The notes under the pieces are model-generated. The model saw nothing but the letters and a program-made list of their open reading frames with translations. It was not told the DNA's origin and made no database searches. This document shows positions 14,815 to 22,585 of a DNA stretch of 28,254 nt, piece by piece. The translations under genes and the position numbers were made by a program. Position 1 is the first letter of the stretch. Each line of letters starts with the position of its first letter. Source of the stretch: JANRLJ01 sp034437895 (GTDB lineage Bacteria > Chloroflexota > Anaerolineae > Aggregatilineales > Phototrophicaceae); NCBI GenBank assembly GCA_034437895.1, contig DAOTTO010000343.1, positions 1 through 28,254 on the forward strand, written 5' to 3'.

Positions 14815-14913
14815 TTAAGGCGTGTTGTTGGCTTCTGGTGTGGGTTCGGGCGGCAGTGCGCCGCCCTCCGGTGTCGGAATTTAGGGGACTTCAGGAACGG
14901 GCGAGGTGGTCGG
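14815..14913 (-). pseudogene. Possible remnant of a Pro/Thr/Glu-rich protein tail
   Basis: On the minus strand the frame from 14913 reads PTTSPVPEVP, then TAA (14881-14883), then IPTPEGGALPPEPTPEANN and TAA at 14815-14817. Such Pro-Thr-Glu tails are common as extracellular linkers. No start codon and no folded domain lie upstream (TGA at 14914-14916). It may be a decayed gene end, or chance in GC-rich sequence. The rest of the stretch to 15003 shows nothing I can support. Confidence 0.25.
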
Positions 14914-15003
14914 TCATAAGCGCGTTGCCAGGGTGATGCAGCACTTGGGCTTAAATGACCCACCCCATACCCTCATAACTGCCGGAGTAAGACTCCAAGA
15001 CCT

Positions 15004-15888
15004 CTAAGAATTTGAACTAAAAGCGGAAACGGTTGGGATAATGTCCTTGCCAAAAATTTCAATCGGTTTAAGCGTTTCGGCTTGGCGCATATTGAACATA
15101 ACGTGGCTGAAACCTGCTTCCGCGAATGCACCGCATTGGTCGATGATGGCTTGTGCGCCTTCCAGCGGACGCGCTCCGGTGACGACGGTTTTTTCAATCG
15201 TCTCATAATCGCGGCCCAATTCGTCACAATGTTCGCGCAGCACATTCAATTTATGCTTGAGTCCATCAATGCCCATACCTGCATCAAAGTTACACGCATC
15301 GCCATATTGGGCGACCAACCGTAAGGTTTTCTTCTCGCCTGCCCCGCCGATCAAAATGGGCGGATACGGCTGGCTGACAGGCTGGGGATTATTGAGCGTT
15401 TCTTTCAGTTGATAATGTTTGCCGTTGAACGCGCCATTTTTGCCCGACCACATTTGCTTGATGATTTGCAGCGTTTCTTCGAGCTGCTCAAAACGTTCTG
15501 CCAGCGGCGGGAACGGCACACCTAGCCCTAACGATTCGCGCTCATACCATGCCGCGCCGATTCCTAAACAAGCGCGTCCGCCGCTTAAGACATCCAGCGT
15601 GGAGATGGTTTTCGCCAGAATCCCCGGATAACGATAGATCACGCCGGTTACGAGGACACCGAGCTTAACCCGACGGGTGGAGGCCGCCAGAAATCCCAAT
15701 TGGGTGTACGCTTCCAGCATAGCATCTTCAGCCTTGCCAGCGCCTTCCATCTGGAAGAAATGATCAACCACCCACAGACTGTAAAAGTTCGCACTTTCGG
15801 CTTCACGGGCGATTTTGCGTAAGTTTTTTCCTAATTTTGCTGTGCCTTTAGGCCAATCGTACCAGATCAGTTGTAGACCTACGCGCAT
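15004..15888 (-). CDS. LLM-class (luciferase-like) F420-dependent oxidoreductase
   Basis: The 294-residue protein is a full-length luciferase-like monooxygenase-fold (TIM barrel) protein. Landmarks are the N-terminal barrel strand MRVGLQLIWYDWP, the region ANFYSLWVVDHFF, LGVLVTGVIYRYPGILAK, and the strongly family-like GRACLGIGAAWYERE and PPILIGGAGEKKTLRLVAQYG. These match the subfamily annotated as probable F420-dependent oxidoreductases, which use F420 or FMN for hydride transfer; the substrate is unknown. TCCTT (15898-15902), read on the minus strand as AAGGA, lies 9 nt before the ATG. The gene is divergent from the plus-strand series starting at 16027. Whether this organism makes F420 cannot be read here. 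Confidence 0.88.
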   Translation of the reverse strand: MRVGLQLIWYDWPKGTAKLGKNLRKIAREAESANFYSLWVVDHFFQMEGAGKAEDAMLEAYTQLGFLAASTRRVKLGVLVTGVIYRYPGILAKTISTLDVLSGGRACLGIGAAWYERESLGLGVPFPPLAERFEQLEETLQIIKQMWSGKNGAFNGKHYQLKETLNNPQPVSQPYPPILIGGAGEKKTLRLVAQYGDACNFDAGMGIDGLKHKLNVLREHCDELGRDYETIEKTVVTGARPLEGAQAIIDQCGAFAEAGFSHVMFNMRQAETLKPIEIFGKDIIPTVSAFSSNS

Positions 15889-16026
15889 AACGGCATGTCC
15901 TTCGGTTTAATCCTATGTTGTTGTAAGAGGACTATAACCGGAAATTTGCGACCTTACCACGTAACAACGTAGCTTGTACAATATTCCTGATTTTAAAGAA
16001 GTGGGTTTTTAGGGCTGATAAACGGA

Positions 16027-16770
16027 ATGCGTGTAGAACGCTATACAGGACGGCGGAATCGGCCTCCGAACTGGATGATTGGCTTAGGCTGTTTACTGAC
16101 CGCAGCCTTTGGGGTGATTGTTTTCTGTGCCGGATTATATACCTTTGGCCTCTTTACCCCGCTTATTTTGCAATTGGCGGGGATAGATCGCATCGGCGAA
16201 ACTGATGATGTTTTCGCGAATGCTCAACCCGCCGCTGTCCCCGTTGTGCAGGATGCGGTTAATCCCGCACAAGTAACCGTCAATTTGGGAGAGTATGGCG
16301 AACTGGATTTAGACTCGCGTGACTTTACCGTAACGACAGGCAGCGGGGCGGGTGGTGCCCCTTTGGCGACAGCCAGTTTTACCGAACCTAGCCTGTTGGC
16401 ACTTTGTAACCAACGCAGTACGGTTTGTTCAGGTTCGGATGGACGTTATCGCAATGCCGGGATTGATTTGCGCTCCGGTGGGGCGATTATTTATGCCGAT
16501 GTCAATATCGGCAGCGGACTCTGGCAGCGTGTGGGCGTGGTGCTGCGTTTGGATGCCAGCCGTACCCGCTTTGATGTAGTCGGTGTCGATATAGAAGACG
16601 TACTTTATGATCCGGCCTCTGCCCCCGGCGGGATTGGCGACTCGGTAGACGAAATCGAAGCGACGGGCAACGATGTCCTGCGCCAAGTCGCGCTGGAAAC
16701 AGGCGGGCAGAATTATGCGCTTTCCGAAGTCATTATCGATGATACAACGCTGACGTTGGTAATGCGATGA
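16027..16770 (+). CDS. Membrane-anchored protein of unknown function
   Basis: The 247-residue protein has a short basic N-terminus (MRVERYTGRRNRPP) and one or two hydrophobic segments at about residues 15-50. An extracytoplasmic region of beta-type sequence follows, ending GQNYALSEVIIDDTTLTL. The alternation of IDLRSGGAIIYADVNI and VGVVLRLDASRTRFDV recalls LmeA/DUF2993-like or other lipid-binding beta folds, but I cannot confirm this. It has two Cys (residues about 127 and 134) that could pair outside the cell. It is the first gene of the tight plus-strand series; the GNAT start lies 27 nt after its stop. No clear ribosome site is seen. Confidence 0.7.
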   Translation: MRVERYTGRRNRPPNWMIGLGCLLTAAFGVIVFCAGLYTFGLFTPLILQLAGIDRIGETDDVFANAQPAAVPVVQDAVNPAQVTVNLGEYGELDLDSRDFTVTTGSGAGGAPLATASFTEPSLLALCNQRSTVCSGSDGRYRNAGIDLRSGGAIIYADVNIGSGLWQRVGVVLRLDASRTRFDVVGVDIEDVLYDPASAPGGIGDSVDEIEATGNDVLRQVALETGGQNYALSEVIIDDTTLTLVMR

Positions 16771-16797
16771 ATGATAAAGCGACAGAGCGAGGTACAA

Positions 16798-17289
16798 ATG
16801 GACGATTTTACGTTTAGCAAAGCTACCGAAGCCGATGTGACGGGAATCCAGTTTACGGCGGAAGAAAGTTGGCGAGCGACCTATAAAGACATTTTCACCG
16901 AGTCCTTTATCTCAACCTTCTTAGCACGCGCTTATTCTACCGAAAATCTTAAACGCTCGGTCAACAGCCAGCGCACGACCTTTTTGGTCGCTAAAGAGGA
17001 TGATTTCGTCGTGGTCGGATTTTGCCATTTTGGGCCGAATATCAGCGACGACGGCATAGAACTTTATCGTCTTTACGTTGATCCTGATTATTGGCGGCTC
17101 GGCATTGGTGGGCGACTGCTGGCGTTGATGGAAACACATCTACGCGAGCAAGGAATCGACGAATATTACTGCTATGTGCATGGACGGAATGAAGTCGGAA
17201 AAGCCTTTTATGTCAAATCAGGCTTTCAGCATGATCCTGCCCGCGATAAACCTGCTGACGAAGAATGGTACATGGTAAAGCGTCTATGA
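16798..17289 (+). CDS. GNAT N-acetyltransferase
   Basis: I choose ATG 16798 because GAGGT (16789-16793) lies just upstream; an ATG at 16771 directly after the previous stop would add nine residues. The 163-residue protein has the GNAT core LYRLYVDPDYWRLGIGGRLL, with the acetyl-CoA loop RLGIGG, and a C-terminal EVGKAFYVKSGF. In the canonical (Q/R)xxGx(G/A) loop the first position is Trp here. It is likely a small-molecule or protein acetyltransferase; in this series of sugar genes it may acetylate an amino-sugar, but that is inference. Its stop overlaps the next ATG (ATGA). Confidence 0.85.
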   Translation: MDDFTFSKATEADVTGIQFTAEESWRATYKDIFTESFISTFLARAYSTENLKRSVNSQRTTFLVAKEDDFVVVGFCHFGPNISDDGIELYRLYVDPDYWRLGIGGRLLALMETHLREQGIDEYYCYVHGRNEVGKAFYVKSGFQHDPARDKPADEEWYMVKRL

Positions 17290-17666
17290 AAGAAGCCATG
17301 ACGGATAAGCGCTATCATTTCACAGAAGCGGATTGGGGGACGATTAAGCAAGAAATCCGCGCTATTCTGATAACGATGGCAAAAATGCGCCTGACGATTT
17401 GTTATTCTGATCTCGCCGCGCAGATCCAAACCGCCTACGTGCATCATCGCGCACCTGCTTTTCATGCGATGCTGCGCGAATTGGACGAATTGGATGAGCA
17501 GCCAGATCAACCTTCACTCGCAGTGTTGGTCGTCCGAAAACAGACTGGACGCTGCGGCGCAGGATTTTTTAAATCTTCCGCGCTGAGTGGCGAAGATGTC
17601 TCCGACCCGGAAGCCTATTGGCAGGCACAATTTGCGCGAGTCTGTGATTATTGGAGCGACAATTAA
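17286..17666 (+). CDS. Small conserved protein of unknown function (GxGFF motif)
   Basis: ATG 17286 overlaps the GNAT stop (ATGA); ATG 17298 is an alternative start with a purine-rich AAAGAAG before it. The product is 122-126 residues and soluble. It has a pattern I associate with a widespread unnamed small protein: a helical start, MRLTICYSDLAAQI, a middle MLRELDEL, the strand SLAVLVVRKQTGR, then GAGFF and a C-terminal WxxxFxxVCDYW. The pattern with a Gly-x-Gly-Phe-Phe turn suggests a conserved site, but no activity is known to me. It is translationally linked on both sides: the next gene's ATG follows its TAA directly. Confidence 0.7.
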   Translation: MKEAMTDKRYHFTEADWGTIKQEIRAILITMAKMRLTICYSDLAAQIQTAYVHHRAPAFHAMLRELDELDEQPDQPSLAVLVVRKQTGRCGAGFFKSSALSGEDVSDPEAYWQAQFARVCDYWSDN

Positions 17667-18530
17667 ATGCGGATTCTCGTCACTGGGGCAGCCGGAAGAC
17701 TCGGTGGAAAACTGGTCGAAGTATTATCTCCACGTCATGAAGTGATGGGGATTGATATCGCTGAGGTGGATATTGTGGATTACGCAGCGATACGTGCTTT
17801 TGTCGCGGATTTAAAGCCGGATATTGTTTTAAATCCCGCTGCTTGGACGGATGTCGATGGCTGCGCTCGTGAACCGGAAAAAGCGATTTTGATTAACGGC
17901 TTCGGGGCGCAAAATGTCGCATTGGCGGCGGCTGAAGTTGGGGCGGCGGTGCTTCAGGTCAGCAGCAACGAAGTGTTTGATGGGACGCTCAACCGTCCTT
18001 ATTACGAATACGACACGACTCATCCGGTTAACCCTTATGGCTACAGCAAAGTGGTGGCGGAACGCGCCGTGATGAACATCAATCCGCGCCATTACATCGT
18101 GCGGACGGCTTGGCTTTTCGCGCATGGTGGGAAAAACTTTATCCAGGCGATCTTGGGCGGCGCACGACAAGGCAAGCCGCTGCGGGTTGTCACGGATGAA
18201 GTCGCTAACCCGACCTATAATGACGATTTGGCAGAAGCGATTGCGAAATTGACCGAGACGGGACGCTACGGGGTTTATCATCTGACGAATGAAGGGGCAT
18301 GTTCACGTTATGCCTTTACACGCTATATTTTAGACCGAGCAGGTTACGCCGAAACGCTTATTCAGCCGATTACGGCACGCGAATGGCCTCGTCCGTCGCA
18401 GCCACCGACCTATACGGGAATGGCGAATCTGGCTGGGCGCAGTATCGGGATCGAGCTGCGTCCCTGGCAGCAGGCCGTTGATGCGTTTTTGCAAAAGGAA
18501 GGATTATTGACAGCAATGAGCAATGAGTAA
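17667..18530 (+). CDS. rfbD: dTDP-4-dehydrorhamnose reductase-like NAD(P)-dependent sugar reductase
   Basis: The 287-residue protein is an extended short-chain reductase with nucleotide loop GAAGRLGG (residues 7-14), NPAAWTDVDGCAREP, and active site Y124-x-x-x-K128 (YGYSK). The order and length fit RfbD/RmlD, the last step to dTDP-L-rhamnose (reduction of dTDP-4-dehydro-L-rhamnose). The usual STDYVFDG reads SSNEVFDG, so a related deoxysugar reductase is also possible. It starts directly after the preceding TAA. Its last residues (TAMSNE) come from a run of the repeated word ATGAG, which suggests that a repeat has grown over the gene's original end. Two glycosyltransferases follow. Confidence 0.82.
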   Translation: MRILVTGAAGRLGGKLVEVLSPRHEVMGIDIAEVDIVDYAAIRAFVADLKPDIVLNPAAWTDVDGCAREPEKAILINGFGAQNVALAAAEVGAAVLQVSSNEVFDGTLNRPYYEYDTTHPVNPYGYSKVVAERAVMNINPRHYIVRTAWLFAHGGKNFIQAILGGARQGKPLRVVTDEVANPTYNDDLAEAIAKLTETGRYGVYHLTNEGACSRYAFTRYILDRAGYAETLIQPITAREWPRPSQPPTYTGMANLAGRSIGIELRPWQQAVDAFLQKEGLLTAMSNE

Positions 18531-18612
18531 TGAGTGTTTAAACTCATCGCTCATCGCTTGTTACTCATCGCTATGTTTGAAAACTCAGCACTCATCGCTC
18601 ATCACTCATCAC
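18513..18612. repeat. Wordy repeat tract (CAATGAGTAATGAG / CTCATCGCTCATCACTCATCAC)
   Basis: On the left ATGAG recurs every 7-8 bp (18523-18535). On the right CTCATCGCT/CTCATCACT recurs six to seven times up to 18612. ATGAGT and ACTCAT face each other around GTTTAA (18530-18547), so the tract can fold back on itself. It spans the end of rfbD and the start of the next gene, and encodes the odd first residues of that glycosyltransferase. Confidence 0.65.
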
Positions 18613-19556
18613 TGTTTTCCGTCGTTATTCCCAATTGGAACGGCTTACGCTTCCTATCCACCTGCCTTGATGCACTCCGCCGACAGACCTATCCGGCGCT
18701 GGAAATTATTATTGTGGATAATGCCTCGCATGACGGCTCACAAGCCTACATCAAGACGAACTATCCCGAGGTAATCTTAATCGAACTGCCGGAAAATCGC
18801 GGGTTTACAGGCGCGTGTAACGCCGGGATGCAGGCCGCGAAGGGGGAATTTGTCTCTCTGCTGAACAACGACACCGAAGTGGATTCGGGTTGGGCGGCGG
18901 CGATTGTGGATGCGTTCAATCGGCATCCCGAAATTGGTATCGTCGCCAGCAAAATGCTGTTGTTTGAAAAACGCGATCATATTCACACGACAGGCGATTT
19001 TTTCACGGTAGATGGTCGGGCGGGCAATCGTGGTGTGTGGCAGGTTGATGAAGGCCAATTTGACCATGAAGAAATGATGTTCAGTGCCTGTGGCGGTTCA
19101 TCAGCCTATCGCCGGACGATGCTTGACCAAATTGGCTTATTAGATGATGATTTTTTCTTCTCGCTGGAAGATATTGATTTAGCGTGGCGGGCGCAGTTGA
19201 CCGGATGGCGCTGTCTTTACACGCCTAATGCAATCGTGTATCATCACTTGTCGGCAACTGGTGGTGGAGTCACGGCTAGTTATTATGACGGACGCAACCT
19301 GATTTACGTACTCATCAAGAATTATCCGACGGCACTCTGGCGCAAATATGGCTGGTTGATCTTAAAAAATCAGGCCGGCAGCATTAGGGATGCGCTGCTT
19401 TCTTGGCGAGGAAAGGCCGCCCGCGCTCGGCTTCGTGGCATGTGGGCTGGCTTATGGAGTCTTCCCCGGTTCTGGCGAAAACGCCGTCAAATTCAAGCGC
19501 TGCGAACCGTCTCAATCGACTATTTGGAAAGTATTTTATGGCAGCCGCAGAAATAA
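18573..19556 (+). CDS. Family 2 glycosyltransferase (rhamnosyltransferase-like)
   Basis: The catalytic GT2 domain begins FSVVIPNWNG, with EIIIVDNASHDGS, ENRGFTGACNAGM, and the metal/nucleotide motif LLNNDTEVD. Later come FSACGGSSAYRR, SLEDIDLAWR and a C-terminal basic region that may touch the membrane. Such enzymes transfer sugars from nucleotide-sugars to a growing glycan; those beginning VVIPNWNG are often rhamnosyltransferases, which fits the neighbouring rfbD. The start is uncertain: ATG 18573 is used here (327 residues), and GTG 18534 would add 13 residues coded by the CTCATC repeat. Neither has a ribosome site. The end overlaps the next gene by 19 nt. Confidence 0.85.
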   Translation: MFENSALIAHHSSLFSVVIPNWNGLRFLSTCLDALRRQTYPALEIIIVDNASHDGSQAYIKTNYPEVILIELPENRGFTGACNAGMQAAKGEFVSLLNNDTEVDSGWAAAIVDAFNRHPEIGIVASKMLLFEKRDHIHTTGDFFTVDGRAGNRGVWQVDEGQFDHEEMMFSACGGSSAYRRTMLDQIGLLDDDFFFSLEDIDLAWRAQLTGWRCLYTPNAIVYHHLSATGGGVTASYYDGRNLIYVLIKNYPTALWRKYGWLILKNQAGSIRDALLSWRGKAARARLRGMWAGLWSLPRFWRKRRQIQALRTVSIDYLESILWQPQK

Positions 19557-20335
19557 AACCGGATTTCCCGCGTCAGGACGACTCGCAAGGTCGCCCTTTA
19601 TTGTCGCTGGTCATCCCTGCATATAATGAAGGTGCGCCAGACCGTCTGCCACAAAGCCTGAAGGACATTGTTGCTTTTGTCGAGCAACACACGCTTTCGA
19701 TTGAAGTTTTCATCGTGAATAACAACAGCACCGATAATACGCTGGAAATTGCGGAAGCCGCTGCTGCGGCCTCACCGTATATTCAGATAATCACCGAGGC
19801 AAAACAAGGCAAAGGCGCAGCCGTCCGCGCAGGGATGCTCAGGGCGCAAGGCGACTATCTGTTTATCTGTGATGCTGATCTTTCGATGCCGATTGAAGAA
19901 GTCCTGAAATTTCTTCCACCCCAACAAGGTAAATATGATATCGCTATCGCTTCCCGCGAGGCACTTGGGGCGCGGCGTGTGGGTGAGCCAGAAATTCGGC
20001 ACATCATGGGGCGCATCTTTAATTTGATCGTCCGTGTAATCGCTGTGCGTGGCCTTGACGATACCCAATGCGGTTTTAAATGTTTCCGGCGTGAGGTTGC
20101 ACTGGAACTATTCCCAATGCAGACGGTTGATGGATGGGCATTTGATGTCGAACTGCTTTTTATCGCCCAACAGCGCGGCTATCAGATTATCGAAGTGCCG
20201 ATTACGTGGATTTACAAACCGCAGTCCAAAATTAAACCGATTAAAGATTCCATCAATATGGTGGTGGAAACACTTAAAATTCGCCGCAACGGATGGCGTG
20301 GCCTTTATGATCGAAAAGAAAAAACGCGCGTTTAA
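19538..20335 (+). CDS. Dolichyl-phosphate glucose/mannose synthase-like GT2
   Basis: I start at ATG 19538 (265 residues), with TTGGAAAG shortly before it; the frame extends further upstream only within the previous gene. The GT2 domain shows LLSLVIPAYNEG, VFIVNNNSTDNT, KQGKGAAVRAGM and D112-A-D114 (CDADLSMP), then DDTQCGFKCFRR and the C-terminal KPQSKIKPIKDS. These match the polyprenyl-phosphate sugar synthase group (ALG5/DPM1-like), which loads a hexose from UDP- or GDP-sugar onto a lipid carrier at the membrane. No C-terminal membrane helices are seen. It overlaps both neighbours. Confidence 0.87.
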   Translation: MAAAEIKPDFPRQDDSQGRPLLSLVIPAYNEGAPDRLPQSLKDIVAFVEQHTLSIEVFIVNNNSTDNTLEIAEAAAAASPYIQIITEAKQGKGAAVRAGMLRAQGDYLFICDADLSMPIEEVLKFLPPQQGKYDIAIASREALGARRVGEPEIRHIMGRIFNLIVRVIAVRGLDDTQCGFKCFRREVALELFPMQTVDGWAFDVELLFIAQQRGYQIIEVPITWIYKPQSKIKPIKDSINMVVETLKIRRNGWRGLYDRKEKTRV

Positions 20336-20990
20336 GACCGCCGCACTCACTTATGAAAAAAAATATACCGAAGACGGCTGCCGCAATATCGTCGGTTTTG
20401 ACGAAGCGGGGCGGGGTGCATGGGCGGGGCCAGTTGCGGCTGGCGCTGTCTGCTTGCCGCTAGAAAATCCTAACCTGTCTACGCTGCTGGTTGGTGTACG
20501 CGATAGCAAGCAGATGACCCCGCGCCAGCGATATGGGCTTGAGGAACGCATTAAAGAAACAGCGGTTTCTTGGGGCGTAGGCAGTGCCAGCGCCGCCGAA
20601 ATTGACGAAATAGGCATTAACCCCGCAACTTGCTTGGCGATGAACCGCGCTTTAGAGGCGTTGATGAACCGCCTGCCGGGTTTCGTGCCGGATTGTCTCC
20701 TGCATGATTCGATGGCTTGGCCTAATGCCCCCTATCATCGTGAAAAGTACAGCCTCAAGCATGGCGATCAACTGTCGCTGTCGATTGCGGCTGCCAGTGT
20801 TCTGGCAAAGGTCTGGCGCGATTTACACATGCGTGACCTCGAAACTGCCTATCCAGGCTATGGATTTGCAGGTCATAAAGGGTATCACTCGAACCTCCAT
20901 AACGCCGCGTTAAAATCACTAGGGGTTTCCGACATCCATCGCAAATATTACGCCCCAATCCGCGCCTTGCTTCAGGATTCTGCCGAGTGA
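20307..20990 (+). CDS. rnhB: Ribonuclease HII
   Basis: Starting from ATG 20307, which overlaps the previous gene by 29 nt, the protein has 227 residues. RNase HII removes ribonucleotides and RNA primers from RNA:DNA duplexes. The four acidic site residues can be placed: D32 and E33 (GFDEAGRGAWAGPVAAG), D134 (LLHDSM) and D172 (ASVLAKVWRDLHM). The motif VRDSKQ and the end GYHSNLHNAALKSLG are also typical. The N-terminus carries a basic head (MIEKKKRAFK). A housekeeping gene sits between two glycosyltransferases with overlaps on both sides. GTGA overlap links it to the next gene. Confidence 0.92.
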   Translation: MIEKKKRAFKTAALTYEKKYTEDGCRNIVGFDEAGRGAWAGPVAAGAVCLPLENPNLSTLLVGVRDSKQMTPRQRYGLEERIKETAVSWGVGSASAAEIDEIGINPATCLAMNRALEALMNRLPGFVPDCLLHDSMAWPNAPYHREKYSLKHGDQLSLSIAAASVLAKVWRDLHMRDLETAYPGYGFAGHKGYHSNLHNAALKSLGVSDIHRKYYAPIRALLQDSAE

Positions 20991-22108
20991 AACTCGCACT
21001 CGTTCACGATTGGTTGAATCAGATCGGTGGTGCGGAGGATGTGCTGGCGGCATTAGTCGATCTTTATCCCAATCACCCAATTTATACCAGTATTTACGCG
21101 CCTGATCTGATGCCCGCGTTTTATCAGGATTGGGACATCCGCACCCTCTGGCTGGATAAACTTCCGGGAATCCATCGCCATCATCAACCCTATTTACCGT
21201 TGTATCCGGCGGGGTGGGGTGGGCTTGATTTATCCGCTTATGATGTTGTCTTAAGCAACAAAAGCGGCTTCTGTCATGGTTTTAAGTATGGTAAAAATAC
21301 GCTTCATATCTGTTACTGCCTCGCGCCGACACGCTATGTTTGGCAGCTTGATAGCTATATTGCTCGTGAGGGGATTGGAGGGATTGCCGAAATGGGGCTG
21401 CGTCCATTGATAGCTAGGATGAAAAAATGGGATTATGCCGCCGCGCAGCGTGTGACCCATTTCATCGCTATTTCGACAGAGATTCAACAGCGCATCAAAC
21501 AATATTATGACCGTGAGTCGCTCATCATTTATCCACCTGTTGATACTGAGCGCTTTGCCGTCGAGAACGTCCAACCCGAAGATTATTTCCTTGTAGTCTC
21601 GCGGTTGATTCCTTACAAGCGAATTGATTTGGCGGTGCAGGCCGCGACTCGCTTGGGGCTGCCGTTGAAAATCGGCGGCAAAGGCCGCGATATGGATCGC
21701 CTGCGTGAGATGGCGGGGCCGACGGTTGAATTTCTCGGTTATGTGGCGGATGAAGAACTGCCGGAGTTAATGGCGCGGTGCAAAGCGTTTTTGTTCCCCG
21801 GCTTAGAAGATTTCGGCATCACGCCCGTTCAGGCGCAGGCGGCGGGTCGTCCTGTGATCGCCTATGGCGGCGGCGGCGCATTAGATACCGTCATCCCCGG
21901 CAAAACAGGCGAATTATTTGATGAGATGACTGTCGATTCGCTGGTAGAAAAAATGGCGAATTTCGATGCGTCAATCTATGATTCTGCCATAATCCGCGCC
22001 CACGCCGCCCAATTTGATACGCATGTTTTCAATACACAGATCACGACTTATGTCGAGCAAAGTTGGGAAAATTTCCAGCAAAAGCGGCAAACAGTAACAA
22101 TCAAATAA
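20987..22108 (+). CDS. Family 4 glycosyltransferase
   Basis: The 373-residue GT-B fold enzyme starts with GTG overlapping the rnhB stop (GTGA). Landmarks are the N-terminal ALVHDWLNQIGGAEDVL with its Gly-Gly acceptor loop, the inter-domain FLVVSRLIPYKRIDLAVQA, and KIGGKGRDMDRLRE. The donor-binding GLEDFGITPVQAQAAGRPV has the Glu-x7-Glu pattern in modified form (E, then Q at the second position). The family adds sugars from nucleotide donors, often mannose, to lipid-linked glycans at the inner membrane. It closes the plus-strand series and overlaps the convergent glutaredoxin-like gene by 8 nt. Confidence 0.9.
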   Translation: MKLALVHDWLNQIGGAEDVLAALVDLYPNHPIYTSIYAPDLMPAFYQDWDIRTLWLDKLPGIHRHHQPYLPLYPAGWGGLDLSAYDVVLSNKSGFCHGFKYGKNTLHICYCLAPTRYVWQLDSYIAREGIGGIAEMGLRPLIARMKKWDYAAAQRVTHFIAISTEIQQRIKQYYDRESLIIYPPVDTERFAVENVQPEDYFLVVSRLIPYKRIDLAVQAATRLGLPLKIGGKGRDMDRLREMAGPTVEFLGYVADEELPELMARCKAFLFPGLEDFGITPVQAQAAGRPVIAYGGGGALDTVIPGKTGELFDEMTVDSLVEKMANFDASIYDSAIIRAHAAQFDTHVFNTQITTYVEQSWENFQQKRQTVTIK

Positions 22109-22448
22109 TCCCTAAAGCGCGTACAATCGCAAAAATTATCGCGGCAGCAATAAAGATTCGCCAGCCATTGCCGTAAATCAGCGCTAGAAGCCCAACTTTA
22201 TAGCCGAGCGATTCTAATTTGACTTTTAGTTGTCCCGGCGAGGGTTCGGTCAAGGTGCTGCCATCTGGAAATTCCAGCGTCGGCACACTTTCGTAGCCGT
22301 TGTTAATTTCCTGTACCCGCGCCCTTCCAGCCGCGACTTGATGAATGTTGATGTAGTCATAAGGAATGTGCGACTGTTTCAACATGCCGACGACGGGCGG
22401 CAGTGATGGACAGGTCTCGTGACCGTATAAGATAATTTTCTCTGCCAT
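22101..22448 (-). CDS. Membrane-anchored monothiol glutaredoxin/mycoredoxin-like protein
   Basis: The 115-residue protein has a glutaredoxin fold at residues 1-85: IILYGHETCPSLPPVV with a single Cys at 13 (CPSL in place of CxxC), and the cis-Pro region SVPTLEFPDGSTLTEPS (P56). The latter closely resembles mycoredoxin. A C-terminal hydrophobic helix (about 95-112, WRIFIAAAIIFAIVRALG) would tie it to the membrane. Monothiol forms usually act on mixed disulfides or Fe-S clusters; the CPSL site is not the CGFS of Fe-S types. GAGG lies before the ATG on the minus strand. It is convergent with the GT4 gene and shares 8 nt with it. Confidence 0.8.
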   Translation of the reverse strand: MAEKIILYGHETCPSLPPVVGMLKQSHIPYDYINIHQVAAGRARVQEINNGYESVPTLEFPDGSTLTEPSPGQLKVKLESLGYKVGLLALIYGNGWRIFIAAAIIFAIVRALGII

Positions 22449-22500
22449 AGAATTGTGCCTCGTATTTGATTTCGTGCTTGTGCATAATCAGCTTGAATTG

Positions 22501-22561
22501 AACCGTAAAGATGCGAAGATATTTTCTTTGCTAGTCTTGGCGTTCCTTGCGCCTTTGCGTT
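22501..22561. repeat. Wordy intergenic repeat (GCGCCTTTGCG type)
   Basis: The left part reads AACCGTAAAGATGCGAAG and the right part CTTGCGCCTTTGCGTTT; the two are imperfect inverted copies separated by CTTTGCTAGTCTTGGCGTTC. I know words of this kind as frequent intergenic repeats in environmental bacteria. A promoter appears to overlap it. Confidence 0.4.
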
Positions 22562-22565
22562 TAAT
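22537..22565 (+). promoter_or_regulatory. Possible promoter of the Wzz-like gene
   Basis: TTGGCG (22537-22542, 4 of 6), 17 nt, TTTAAT (22560-22565, 5 of 6). Transcription would start near 22572, only about 14 nt before the ATG and just before the ribosome site AGGGGTGAG. Confidence 0.4.
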
Positions 22566-22585
22566 TATAGACAAGGGGTGAGCCA

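Noticed and set aside
14940..15006. A 20-codon minus-strand frame after the LLM gene (KFLEVLESYSGSYEGMGWVI) that could be a frameshifted C-terminus.
   Set aside because: The LLM protein already has a normal length and end, a stop (TAG) lies directly before this frame, and there is no sign of a slip site.
18523..18612. Repeated CTCATC words considered as a CRISPR array.
   Set aside because: The units are 7-9 bp with no spacers of constant size; it is a simple word repeat.
19403..19537. A longer N-terminus for the polyprenyl-phosphate sugar synthase-like gene.
   Set aside because: It lies inside the previous gene and encodes basic low-quality sequence; the domain begins just after ATG 19538.
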